33,921 nt of DNA, taken from the NCBI GenBank assembly GCA_015066715.1, contig SVNU01000013.1:1-33921 (forward strand), read 5' to 3'. A model generated the notes under the pieces. The model ran no database searches. It saw nothing but the letters and a program-made list of their open reading frames with translations, and was not told the origin of the DNA. This stretch comes from Ruminococcus sp. Its GTDB lineage: Bacteria; Bacillota; Clostridia; Oscillospirales; Ruminococcaceae. Of the stretch, positions 1-7,346 are shown in pieces (position 1 is the stretch's first letter; every line of letters starts with the position of its first letter). The position numbers and the translations under genes were made by a program.

Positions 1-272
1 TCATTTACATTACTGACCTGTAAATTTTGAGCCGCCTTTTTTACATAATTTACATCTTATTTTATATATAAAATATAAATTACTATCCCTTACTTTTTAT
101 GCACTTTTTGCGGCTCATTTTTGGTTTAACTATGTCTTGAAGGCATAAAAAAAGAGCACTGCGAAAAGCAGTGCTACTGATAAACTATTTAATTGTATTG
201 ATAAAAATAAATGCAATTGACATTTTTCTACAAGTAGTGTATAATCCAGGTATACAAATCCCACAACAATTA
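1..272. other. Intergenic region with several TTTACAT motifs
   Basis: No supportable gene is visible here. The left part is very AT-rich and has the string TTTACAT or its complement several times within the first 60 bases. The right part holds the terminator hairpin of the Fic gene, listed separately. The left edge may cut through an unseen neighbouring transcription unit. Confidence 0.5.
146..175 (-). terminator. Rho-independent terminator of the Fic gene
   Basis: AGCACTGC (155-162) and GCAGTGCT (168-175) form a perfect 8-bp stem with a GAAAA loop. Read on the minus strand, the stem runs into a U-rich tract (complement of the A-run at 147-153). It lies about 100 nt past the stop codon of the minus-strand Fic gene, so it most likely ends that transcript. 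Confidence 0.8.
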
Positions 273-1322
273 CTACACATCATTTCTTGTATAAAAAGTA
301 CTTCGTCCTGAACCATGTTTAATAAGCTGTTCAGAATCTACAAGCTGTCTGATGGAATTTTCCACAGAAGCTTTACTGAGTGTCGGACACATTTCCATGA
401 CTTCACTTTTTGTAAACTTACCAATCTTATTGAAAACAGCTCTGCGTACTGTTTCAATAGCCGGAAGTTTCTCACTGACAATATCAACCCGTTCTTCAAA
501 ATCACGATAAGCTGAAAGAATTATCTGTAATAAGTATTTTATAAACGGAGTAGGGTCATCCTCATTTTCTCTCCAGCCTTTTTGACATTTTTCCAGAACA
601 TCATAATATAAATTTTTATTAGCCGCTATTTTGCTTTCGAGTGAAATGTATCTGCCGATAACATATCCAGAGCGATATAATAACAGCGTAGTAAGTAGTC
701 TGCTCATTCTTCCGTTACCATCGTTAAATGGATGAATACAAAGAAAATCATGTATAAAAACAGGTATTAAAATTAATACATCTATTTCCTTTGTATCAAC
801 CATACGATTATAACTTTCACAAATCGCTTCAATTGCCGGAGCTGTTTCATAAGGTGCAAGAGGTTTGAACAAAACAAACTCACATCCGGCTGCATCTGTT
901 GCACTTATATAGTTTTGAGTACTCTTAAACATACCACCAATATTTTTATGTGAATGATGATATAAGTCACGATGAAGCTGTAGTATATAATTAGGTGTAA
1001 TCGGAATATATTCATAATTCTCATGAATTGTATTCAGCACATCACGATATCCCATAATTTCTTCTTCATCACGATTTCGTGGTGTTGTTTTATCTTTTAC
1101 AAGTTGTTTCAATCGGGTATTTGTTGTTCTGATACCTTCGATTTCATTAGAAGCCTCTGTGCTTTGAATTTTTGCAATTTCAATCAGTTGATTAAGTTCA
1201 GCCGGTTTTTGTTTCAAATACAGTTCCTGACGACCTTTAAATTCATGTATCTGTGCTACAAGTCCTAATACCTCACTGTCCCAGGTACAATTCACAAGAT
1301 TTTTATAATCAAATATTCGCAT
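273..1322 (-). CDS. Fic family protein (putative AMPylase) with N-terminal inhibitory helix and C-terminal winged helix
   Basis: Fic enzymes move AMP, or sometimes another nucleotide part, from a nucleotide onto a hydroxyl side chain of a target protein. The catalytic motif HPFNDGNGR is complete at about residues 197-205, with the histidine at 197. At residues 58-63 the sequence SNEIEG fits the inhibitory motif (S/T)xxxE(G/N), which blocks the ATP site in class II Fic proteins, so the enzyme is probably self-inhibited. Residues 1-90 look like the Fic_N region. The last 60 residues look like a winged-helix DNA-binding domain. The length of 349 residues is usual for this architecture. The start is supported by AGGAGG eight bases upstream and by a consensus promoter. 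The gene stands alone, and its promoter carries repeated half-sites that suggest self-regulation. The target is unknown. Confidence 0.9.
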   Translation of the reverse strand: MRIFDYKNLVNCTWDSEVLGLVAQIHEFKGRQELYLKQKPAELNQLIEIAKIQSTEASNEIEGIRTTNTRLKQLVKDKTTPRNRDEEEIMGYRDVLNTIHENYEYIPITPNYILQLHRDLYHHSHKNIGGMFKSTQNYISATDAAGCEFVLFKPLAPYETAPAIEAICESYNRMVDTKEIDVLILIPVFIHDFLCIHPFNDGNGRMSRLLTTLLLYRSGYVIGRYISLESKIAANKNLYYDVLEKCQKGWRENEDDPTPFIKYLLQIILSAYRDFEERVDIVSEKLPAIETVRRAVFNKIGKFTKSEVMEMCPTLSKASVENSIRQLVDSEQLIKHGSGRSTFYTRNDV

Positions 1323-1338
1323 ATTTACGCCTCCTTTA

Positions 1339-1396
1339 TCCTAATTATATGATATTTTAGGAGAAAAATCAAGTGGTTAGGTGTTACTCCTCCTAA
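1339..1396. promoter_or_regulatory. Operator-like TCCTAA/TTAGGA half-site cluster over the Fic promoter
   Basis: TCCTAA occurs at 1339-1344 and 1391-1396, TTAGGA at 1357-1362, and TTAGG at 1377-1381. The first pair forms an inverted repeat centred on the -10 box. A longer inverted repeat (TATTTTAGGAG near 1353 against CTCCTAAAAATA from 1390) spans the -35 box. This is the layout expected of a repressor site. The repressor could be the Fic protein itself through its winged helix, which is an inference. Confidence 0.5.
1344..1372 (-). promoter_or_regulatory. Promoter of the Fic gene
   Basis: On the minus strand TTGATT (complement of 1367-1372) and TATAAT (complement of 1344-1349) are separated by exactly 17 nt. 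AGGAGG and the ATG follow. This is a near-consensus sigma-A promoter. Confidence 0.8.
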
Positions 1397-1430
1397 AAAT
1401 ATTATTTCTAATGCTATAACAATTATTCAA

Positions 1431-1476
1431 CAGTGATGTTTACATAGTTGTATCACTGTGATACTGTTTGTGATAC
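1431..1476. promoter_or_regulatory. Clustered GTATCAC/GTGATAC inverted and direct repeats
   Basis: GTATCAC (1450-1456) and GTGATAC (1458-1464) form a 7-bp palindrome with one central base. A second GTGATAC lies at 1470-1476, and CAGTGAT at 1431-1437 pairs with ATCACTG at 1452-1458. Four half-sites of the same core within 46 bp look like an operator. They lie between two divergent genes, so either gene could be the target. Confidence 0.35.
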
Positions 1477-1546
1477 TAAATTTCGTCAAAAATCGTTATA
1501 TCATCTGTATGAATCAGAAATTTTTGTACTGACAGCAATGTGCTAT

Positions 1547-1639
1547 TACCATATGTGTATGGTATGCAATTCACTATGGCGAGTGGGAATAAGTAAGATA
1601 AAAATAACCTCAAAAAGTCTGTAAACCAGCTTCTTGAGG
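1547..1639. other. Two hairpins in the leader region of the small membrane protein
   Basis: TACCATA (1547-1553) pairs with TATGGTA (1558-1564) around a 4-nt loop. CCTCAA (1608-1613) pairs with TTGAGG (1634-1639). The second hairpin ends 28 nt before the ATG at 1668. Neither has a U-tract, so they are not simple terminators. The region 1323-1667 holds no gene. Confidence 0.3.
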
Positions 1640-1667
1640 CTGCAATTTAACTTGTAATGGAGATTAT

Positions 1668-2186
1668 ATGAATACCAAAAGAAAAAAGAAAACTAACGAA
1701 AATGCGAATTATTCTCATAGTATTGAAAATAACAACAATAATTCTGATTTAACTGAACATGACATTCAAATGTTAAATTACTTTCAAAATGAATTTTTAT
1801 ATCGTCATACACATTATTGGAGCATTGCGATAAAGCTATTTATTACAACCGTAGTAATAACCATTCTCCCATTGACAACCAGTGTTTTTGGCATAGAATT
1901 AAGCAATATTACTGACAAAAAGCTCATTCTGTGTTTTCCTGTTCTTGGTTTAATCACTGCATTGATTAGTTTCCTGATACTTCGTAACGAAGCGCAGAGA
2001 ATCAATGCAGTAAACAGAGCAAAGTACAGAATAAATAAGGAATGTCTGCCGAGTAAATATCAATATATATATTATGAGGAAAAAGATCCTAAAAAATGGC
2101 AAACATTTGTTATATCCAATTGTATTTTAATAGCTGAGTTACTTATTATTGCGTGTTCTGCACTGTTTATCTGGCGATTATATTGA
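1668..2186 (+). CDS. Small three-helix membrane protein, possibly RipA-like
   Basis: The product is a 172-residue predicted membrane protein of unknown function. The first 25 residues are very polar and rich in Lys and Asn. A short helical segment, ending in a Tyr-Arg and a Tyr-Trp pair, leads into the first hydrophobic helix at about 52-75. A second helix follows near 87-105 and a third near 145-170. The pattern of a cytosolic helix, then an aromatic-rich entry into the membrane, resembles the RipA-type octameric membrane proteins and, more loosely, SLATT-type membrane effectors. I base this on pattern only. GGAG sits five bases before the ATG. The gene diverges from the Fic gene, and a terminator follows at 2472-2502. 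No partner gene is visible. Confidence 0.6.
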   Translation: MNTKRKKKTNENANYSHSIENNNNNSDLTEHDIQMLNYFQNEFLYRHTHYWSIAIKLFITTVVITILPLTTSVFGIELSNITDKKLILCFPVLGLITALISFLILRNEAQRINAVNRAKYRINKECLPSKYQYIYYEEKDPKKWQTFVISNCILIAELLIIACSALFIWRLY

Positions 2187-2204
2187 AATTGATACATATA
2201 CTTT

Positions 2205-2248
2205 GAGCACTTAAATATATGATAATGATAACAGGAGTCAAAGTGCTC
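2205..2248. other. Imperfect stem-loop downstream of the small membrane protein
   Basis: GAGCACTT (2205-2212) and AAGTGCTC (2241-2248) can pair over a 28-nt loop. There is no U-tract, so it is a weak terminator candidate or a processing site. Nothing coding was found between 2187 and 2873. Confidence 0.3.
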
Positions 2249-2471
2249 CGAATAATACAGATAATATGTATAACAGGGAACAAATTTATATTAATTCTAA
2301 ATAAATTTGTTTGGAATCAAACATCTGTTGCAGAGTGGGAATAAATAGAGAATAATGTCTACTGGCTTTGGAGTAGATTGGAATTATTTGATTACAATTT
2401 ATTTTCTTAATATATTAATCAAATGTGAAAAAATTCTGTAAAATCAAAACTGTGATAAAAATGTTAGTTTC

Positions 2472-2502
2472 GAGTGGCATAAAAATTGCCACTCCATTTT
2501 TT
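2472..2502 (+). terminator. Rho-independent terminator, plus strand
   Basis: GAGTGGCA (2472-2479) and TGCCACTC (2487-2494) form a perfect 8-bp stem with a 7-nt loop, followed by CATTTTTT. It is the only strong plus-strand terminator after the small membrane protein. Confidence 0.8.
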
Positions 2503-2510
2503 CATATACA

Positions 2511-2552
2511 AAAAGAGATAACCTTCCAAAGCCCCAACTAAGGTGGTTATCT
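2511..2552 (-). terminator. Second hairpin with U-tract on the minus strand
   Basis: AGATAACC (2516-2523) pairs with GGTTATCT (2545-2552). The inner CTT and AAG can extend the stem with a bulge. On the minus strand the stem is followed by CTTTTT. It lies downstream of the much stronger terminator at 2767-2826, so it could be a back-up terminator, the end of an unseen transcript, or a remnant mobile-element end. Confidence 0.4.
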
Positions 2553-2766
2553 ATAGAGTCTGAATACCAAACTGTGTAAATGGTAATAATACCCAAAAGA
2601 AAGCTTTTGTCTACTTTATTGACATTGCTCCAAAAGTCGGTTTTGGTGAATTATCCCAACTATTTATAAATTTCATTCCGGCTCTTTTTCATCGTAGTTA
2701 TACTTCCACTTATTGCAGCCTGAATTATTTACTGTATTTTTTTCTTGTGACTTTTTTTATATAAAA

Positions 2767-2826
2767 AATCCCCCTTAGTGTAGTCTCGGATTTTTGTTTT
2801 TCCGAGCGTCTACTCTAAGGGGGATT
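2767..2826 (-). terminator. Strong terminator of the pectinase gene
   Basis: A long stem joins AATCCCCCTTAG at the left with CTAAGGGGGATT at the right. An inner stem of CTCGGA and TCCGAG closes over a T-rich loop. On the minus strand the stem runs into ATTTTTTATA. It lies about 48 nt past the stop codon of the pectinase gene and should end its mRNA. Confidence 0.85.
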
Positions 2827-2873
2827 ATATAATACTTATGATAATGCCTTTAATTATTCATTAATTTTAAAAT

Positions 2874-5774
2874 TTACTTCTTCGGCTTCTGAGCAAATTT
2901 TACATCCTTGCCCATAAGGAAATCAGCATACATCTGAACATCATTTTTATCAGTCGTATAGTCACCCGTTACATCTGCATAATAATCCGGATTACCTGAA
3001 TTCCATTTATTCTGTCCTACACCTCTCTTAATAAGAATGTAGTCAAATACATTGAATTTGCCATCACCATTAATATCTCCTGTAAATACATTGATTACCG
3101 GTGCATCTGTTGAAAGCGAAAGCTCTGCATAGTAAATATTGAGTCCGCTTGAGGCACTTGTAAGATAATATGTACCTGCTGACGGTATCTTAACAGTATA
3201 GCTGTTAAGTGCCGAACCAACAACATTTTCGACTGTATTTACAATATTTCCATTTGCATCAAGAAGATTTACAGTTCTCGGTGTTGCTGAATTACTTGAC
3301 ATCATATATACATTAAGTTCACCCATATTTTCAGCTGTAATTTTTATTGAACGATAGCTTGTGCTGCCACTGCCGCCAAGCTGGATAACTCCGTTTACAG
3401 AATATTTGTTGTCTGCTGTCTTTACTGAAGCGTCTGCAATTGTGACCGTCTTGTCAGTACCTGCTATAACAGAGAATACCGAATTTACATGGAGTGCTGA
3501 ACTGTATGTACCCTTTGTTATCTTTCCCGCATCAAGAACAGCTGTTATTTCTGATGATGGATTATCCGGTGTATCTGTATTTGTTCCATCTTTATTGTAA
3601 TAATAAGGAATCCAACCATCAAAATAATCTGTTGGTGTAAGTCCTGCATCTGAAGCCAGAACAGTACCTGAAACTCTTCCCGAAGTATTAACGGCTTTGC
3701 CGTTTACTGTTGTATTGTATTCCTTGAAATTTGCGTTTTCAGGAGAATTATCACTCATCTTATACCAGCCTGCTGATGCAATAATATCTTCATATTCAAG
3801 CTTTGTATTTACAAACGCAACATTTGCTTCAGCGCCCCATGGTCTGCCAAAATATCCTGTATTTACAGTCAATGAATCATTTGCTGTTACATCACAGTCA
3901 TAGAAAAGATAACCTCCTGTACCTTTATGAGCAGTAATATAACCGCCTGCCGCCTTTGCACTGTATCCACCGAAACTAAGCTCGCAGTTCTGGAAAACAT
4001 AATTACCATTGCCAAAAATATAGTCTGTATTTCCTTGAATAAGGCAATTTTTAAAATAACCATTTGCTCCGCCTGTATAAAGCGTATCCTGACTTCCGAG
4101 GAAAGTACACTGGAAAAATTCGCTGTAATCTCCCTCAACAGCAATAGCTGCCGCACGTTCTGTTGCTGTCTTGCTTGTTACATCAGCACTCGAAGCTGTT
4201 CTGTCAAATGTGATAGACTGACTTCCTGACGGCTCAACACCATCAGCAATTTCTTCAGCTGTTACATAGCGATTGAACGAGTTTTCAAATGTAATATATT
4301 CTGCACGGAAATAATCAGCATTACTTTTCAGACCGACAGCGCTGCCCCAACGTGTTGCTTCACCCTTTGCCGATTTACTTTGTGCATTGGCAGCATCATA
4401 GTAACCATCACTGCCCATACTGTAATATTTATATCCGATTCCGTAATACCATGTCAGCTTTACTTCCTTATCAGGGTTATCATTGACAAAGCTGATATAA
4501 GGTGTGTTTACAATAATCTGTTCACGGTATGTCCCAGGAGCAATATGAATGCCGATTCTTTCGCTTTCTGATGACGGATTGAGTTTTGACGCTGCATCAA
4601 CAGCTTCCTGAACAGTATTATAATTGTTTTCCACTGATGAATAACCTACAAAAAGATTTGTTGGATATTCGTTAAAAACAGGAGTGTCAGGCTCTGTCGG
4701 TGTATCGGGTTCATTCGGATTTTCCGCCAGAAGACCAGCAGCAATAAGCTTTTTAGGCCATGTTCCATACCATGAATAGCCTGTTCTTCTTTCAGCACCA
4801 ATATGATCCCAGTTATCTGCTGCAACACTTTCACGGCTTACAAACATAGGTGTTACACCATCAGTCAGATAATAAAATCTTGCCCAAAGAGGTGAAGCGT
4901 CGGGATTTTCAACAACTTTTTTATCTGATTCACCGTCACTGTTTGTATAGCTCTGAACCTCTATTCCGTAAAGTGTAGCATTTTCCATCCATGTAACCGC
5001 TGCATTGATACTGCGGATAACTTCGTTGCTTTTATTGTCAAGGGATTTGAGGAAATTTACAATTCCTACACTCTCTGATGAACTGATTGATGGAAGCTCA
5101 TAAGCTCTTGCAGAGGCAGGTTCAAGAGTATTTTCGTCATGTTGCTGACACCATGCTGTCTTCTTTCCGTTTATAGTAATCTGTGTATCTAAAATACACT
5201 GAATACCTTTATCCATAGCAGTTTTTGCTCGTGAAGCGTAGCTGCTGTCAACAAAAGCAAAATCACCGCTTTTTTCAGAAACAGCCTTCATAATCTCAAG
5301 TACACGTACCATAGCTGTATCATTGTAGGTAATATGTGCATGATATGTTCCGGCATCATCAAACACCTGCGGCCATCCGCCGTTGCTGTACTGTCCGTTA
5401 ATTAAAAGGTCAATGCCCTTCAGACAGGCTGTTTTATATTTTTCTGTTCCCGTCTGATTGTAAACCTTTGCAAGATAGTGAATCTGCGATGTTGTTGCTT
5501 CATTATCTGTAGTGGACTTTGCCCATGAACCGGTAACAGAAGTATTTGTCATTTCCTTTCTCCAGCCACCGTCTGACAGTTGATACTGAATAATTTCATC
5601 CGCAAAGGCTGTTGCTTCAGAAGTTCCGAACCATGAATCTTCGTTATCAAAATAAGGATCCCAGTCAATCTGTGCTGCTGAAACTGTCATACTGTTATAA
5701 TTTGTGTATGCATACCCGGCAGGCATCAGCATACACGCAGCTGTAAGCAGGGCAGCGATTTTTTTAAATCTCAT
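2874..5774 (-). CDS. Secreted bifunctional pectate lyase (PL10)/pectinesterase (CE8) with dockerin
   Basis: This 966-residue enzyme would first remove methyl esters from pectin and then cleave the polygalacturonate chain. A signal peptide covers about residues 1-34. Residues about 38-348 match PL10 pectate lyases, with TTDNEATTSQ, NGGWPQ, HITYND, AWCQQHD and ARAYELPS. After a Pro/Thr/Glu linker (about 352-367), residues 370-725 form a CE8 pectinesterase with GSQDTL (Asp563), GNTDYIFG (Asp584) and GRPWG (Arg644), the usual catalytic Asp pair and Arg. Residues about 743-888 look like a beta-sandwich carbohydrate-binding domain. Residues 899-966 are a dockerin with two Asp-rich calcium loops, the first GDINGDGKFNVFD, the second starting ADVTGDYTTDKND. 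The dockerin implies that the enzyme docks onto a cohesin scaffold. It has its own AGGAGG site, promoter and terminator. The PL10-CE8 order in one chain is notable but not unique. Confidence 0.93.
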   Translation of the reverse strand: MRFKKIAALLTAACMLMPAGYAYTNYNSMTVSAAQIDWDPYFDNEDSWFGTSEATAFADEIIQYQLSDGGWRKEMTNTSVTGSWAKSTTDNEATTSQIHYLAKVYNQTGTEKYKTACLKGIDLLINGQYSNGGWPQVFDDAGTYHAHITYNDTAMVRVLEIMKAVSEKSGDFAFVDSSYASRAKTAMDKGIQCILDTQITINGKKTAWCQQHDENTLEPASARAYELPSISSSESVGIVNFLKSLDNKSNEVIRSINAAVTWMENATLYGIEVQSYTNSDGESDKKVVENPDASPLWARFYYLTDGVTPMFVSRESVAADNWDHIGAERRTGYSWYGTWPKKLIAAGLLAENPNEPDTPTEPDTPVFNEYPTNLFVGYSSVENNYNTVQEAVDAASKLNPSSESERIGIHIAPGTYREQIIVNTPYISFVNDNPDKEVKLTWYYGIGYKYYSMGSDGYYDAANAQSKSAKGEATRWGSAVGLKSNADYFRAEYITFENSFNRYVTAEEIADGVEPSGSQSITFDRTASSADVTSKTATERAAAIAVEGDYSEFFQCTFLGSQDTLYTGGANGYFKNCLIQGNTDYIFGNGNYVFQNCELSFGGYSAKAAGGYITAHKGTGGYLFYDCDVTANDSLTVNTGYFGRPWGAEANVAFVNTKLEYEDIIASAGWYKMSDNSPENANFKEYNTTVNGKAVNTSGRVSGTVLASDAGLTPTDYFDGWIPYYYNKDGTNTDTPDNPSSEITAVLDAGKITKGTYSSALHVNSVFSVIAGTDKTVTIADASVKTADNKYSVNGVIQLGGSGSTSYRSIKITAENMGELNVYMMSSNSATPRTVNLLDANGNIVNTVENVVGSALNSYTVKIPSAGTYYLTSASSGLNIYYAELSLSTDAPVINVFTGDINGDGKFNVFDYILIKRGVGQNKWNSGNPDYYADVTGDYTTDKNDVQMYADFLMGKDVKFAQKPKK

Positions 5775-5829
5775 ATATATTCCTCCTGAATATAATCCTC
5801 AATCTTTAAAAAATATGTCTATATTTCAT

Positions 5830-5858
5830 AATATACCACTTATACGCTATTCTGTCAA
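5830..5858 (-). promoter_or_regulatory. Promoter of the pectinase gene
   Basis: On the minus strand TTGACA (complement of 5853-5858) and TATATT (complement of 5830-5835) have a 17-nt spacer. AGGAGG and the ATG at 5774 follow about 50 nt on. A 14-bp palindrome, ATGTATATATACAT at 5912-5925, lies upstream and may be a regulator site (inference). Confidence 0.8.
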
Positions 5859-5959
5859 CAATTCAATATAATTTTCATAAAAATATTGTTAGTTTAAACA
5901 AAATGTTAGTCATGTATATATACATATCATCTTTTGTCTTAATCTTTGCAATTACGTAT

Positions 5960-6000
5960 TTAAGGCAACACCGCACAATCTTTGTGCGGTGTTGCCTTAA
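5960..6000. repeat. Perfect 19-bp palindrome with 3-nt loop
   Basis: TTAAGGCAACACCGCACAA (5960-5978) is the exact reverse complement of 5982-6000, with the loop TCT. No U-tract follows on either strand. Its right arm supplies the stop codon of the decayed gene next to it. It may be a terminator without U-tract, but its length and perfection also fit the joined ends of a lost insertion element. Confidence 0.85.
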
Positions 6001-6521
6001 CTCCATTTACTTTTCCATTTGTCATAGAACATCTGAAATATTTTACGCTGATAATGATACAGATCCTCGCCGGATTTTTCTTCAAATTCATTTTGAAAAG
6101 TTTTAAAGTCGCCATTTTTATAACCGTTATTTTCATAATAATGAACGGCGTTTATGACAATTTCTTTATATTTGCTTTCAAGAATATTGGTAATTTCGGA
6201 ACTATAAAATCTAACATTATTGCAATAATCTCCATATGCATTTGTATCAAAGCCTGCACCGAAAATTCCATCAGGAGAGCTTACATCATATGCTATGTAA
6301 TGATCGCCTTCCTTGCCTCTCTATTCTCTGACTGGAGGTTCATAGCTTTGTGTCAGAATAACGCCTGAATGTATTTCTTCTACACCCCAGGCTGTATTCA
6401 TTTAATCAGGCGGTAATGTATCATAACCGCTTGGCTCTGGTCTGTGTAATGTTATTATAAATTCGTTAACTAGTTTTTTATCTAATGACTTGAATCTGAA
6501 TTTTTGTATAATAACCTCCAT
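5997..6521 (-). pseudogene. Decayed hypothetical gene with two in-frame stops and lost start
   Basis: One minus-strand reading frame stays coherent for about 170 codons but is broken by TAA at 6402-6404 and TAG at 6321-6323. The intact part downstream of the TAG reads as a soluble acidic protein (containing GKEGDHYIAYDVSSPDG and ending KWKSKWS). GGAGG at 6515-6519 sits five bases before an ATA codon at 6507-6509, exactly where an ATG would be expected, so the start codon also seems to be lost. It follows the ABC-2 permease by about 20 nt and would have been the last gene of that operon. The family is not recognised. The stop codon at 5997-5999 comes from the arm of the adjacent palindrome. 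Confidence 0.7.
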
Positions 6522-6539
6522 AAGACTGTCTTGGCATAA

Positions 6540-7343
6540 TTACGACCCTGTACCGTTGTATTTCATTGCGCCGTACATCCAGAATTTGTAGCTAAGCCAG
6601 AAAAAGAGTATTCCGATAAATGGTGACAGCCAGGAGAGAAGCGGTATTTCATCGGGGCGCAGTATTACAATACTAGGATAGTATGCAATAAACGCAATAG
6701 GTATCACAAATGTGAAGATAAAACGGAATACGGGACTGAAAATTGTTATCGGGTATCTTGCGTAATCCATAAATCTTGTTGCCAGATCAAGAATATAGAA
6801 TGAGTTCTGAATCCAGAAGCAGGTTGCTGCAGCTGCATTCTGAAGGGCTATCATAATCAGCGAAGCTGTAATCAGAAATATAATCAGCTTCGCCAGCATG
6901 ATTGGTGTGAAAGCAAGTCCAAGTCTGCTCCATGAATAAGCTATTGTGCCGATGCCAAAGGCAAGCTGCCCAAGTCCTTTTATATCAAACACCTCGGACT
7001 GATAGTAGAAAAACAGATTTATCGGACGGAAGCAGTATTTTATAAAATCACCTGAATACACGTACATTCTGAGATTCCAGTTGTTGTCGAACAAGCATTG
7101 AACAGGAGTCAGCGAAACTAATGAAAAGCCGTAAAGAAACAGCATTTCGTGATAGCTCCAGCCATTTATTGACGGAAAGCTGCGAAACAGTATCCAGAAG
7201 CTTGCAAAGCCTGCAATATTGGTAAAAATCATGCCAATGGTAGATATAATGAAATCCGCACGATAGCTCATTTTACTCTTTATATCCTGTGCAAGTATTT
7301 TTCTGTAAATTCTCAGATAGAAGCCTAAACCTTTTCTTTTCAT
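6540..7343 (-). CDS. ABC-2 type exporter permease, second subunit
   Basis: This is a 267-residue membrane protein with about six hydrophobic helices and a basic N-terminus. It belongs by pattern to the ABC-2 membrane family once called DUF990 (ABC2_membrane_6), whose members come as pairs of about 265 residues beside one ATPase. It starts 3 nt after the stop codon of the first permease, so the two are translationally coupled, and both permeases are exactly 267 residues long. The pair with the upstream ATPase would form a heteromeric exporter. The substrate is not known. A decayed gene follows directly. Confidence 0.85.
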   Translation of the reverse strand: MKRKGLGFYLRIYRKILAQDIKSKMSYRADFIISTIGMIFTNIAGFASFWILFRSFPSINGWSYHEMLFLYGFSLVSLTPVQCLFDNNWNLRMYVYSGDFIKYCFRPINLFFYYQSEVFDIKGLGQLAFGIGTIAYSWSRLGLAFTPIMLAKLIIFLITASLIMIALQNAAAATCFWIQNSFYILDLATRFMDYARYPITIFSPVFRFIFTFVIPIAFIAYYPSIVILRPDEIPLLSWLSPFIGILFFWLSYKFWMYGAMKYNGTGS

Positions 7344-7346
7344 AGC

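Noticed and set aside
2553-2760. Remnant coding sequence between the two minus-strand terminators
   Set aside because: Plus-strand translations give short hydrophobic stretches ended by stops, with no recognisable motif and no ribosome site.
5982-6368. Plus-strand frame over the decayed gene
   Set aside because: It is the antisense of the minus-strand pseudogene, whose translation is more protein-like and has an upstream ribosome site in the right place.
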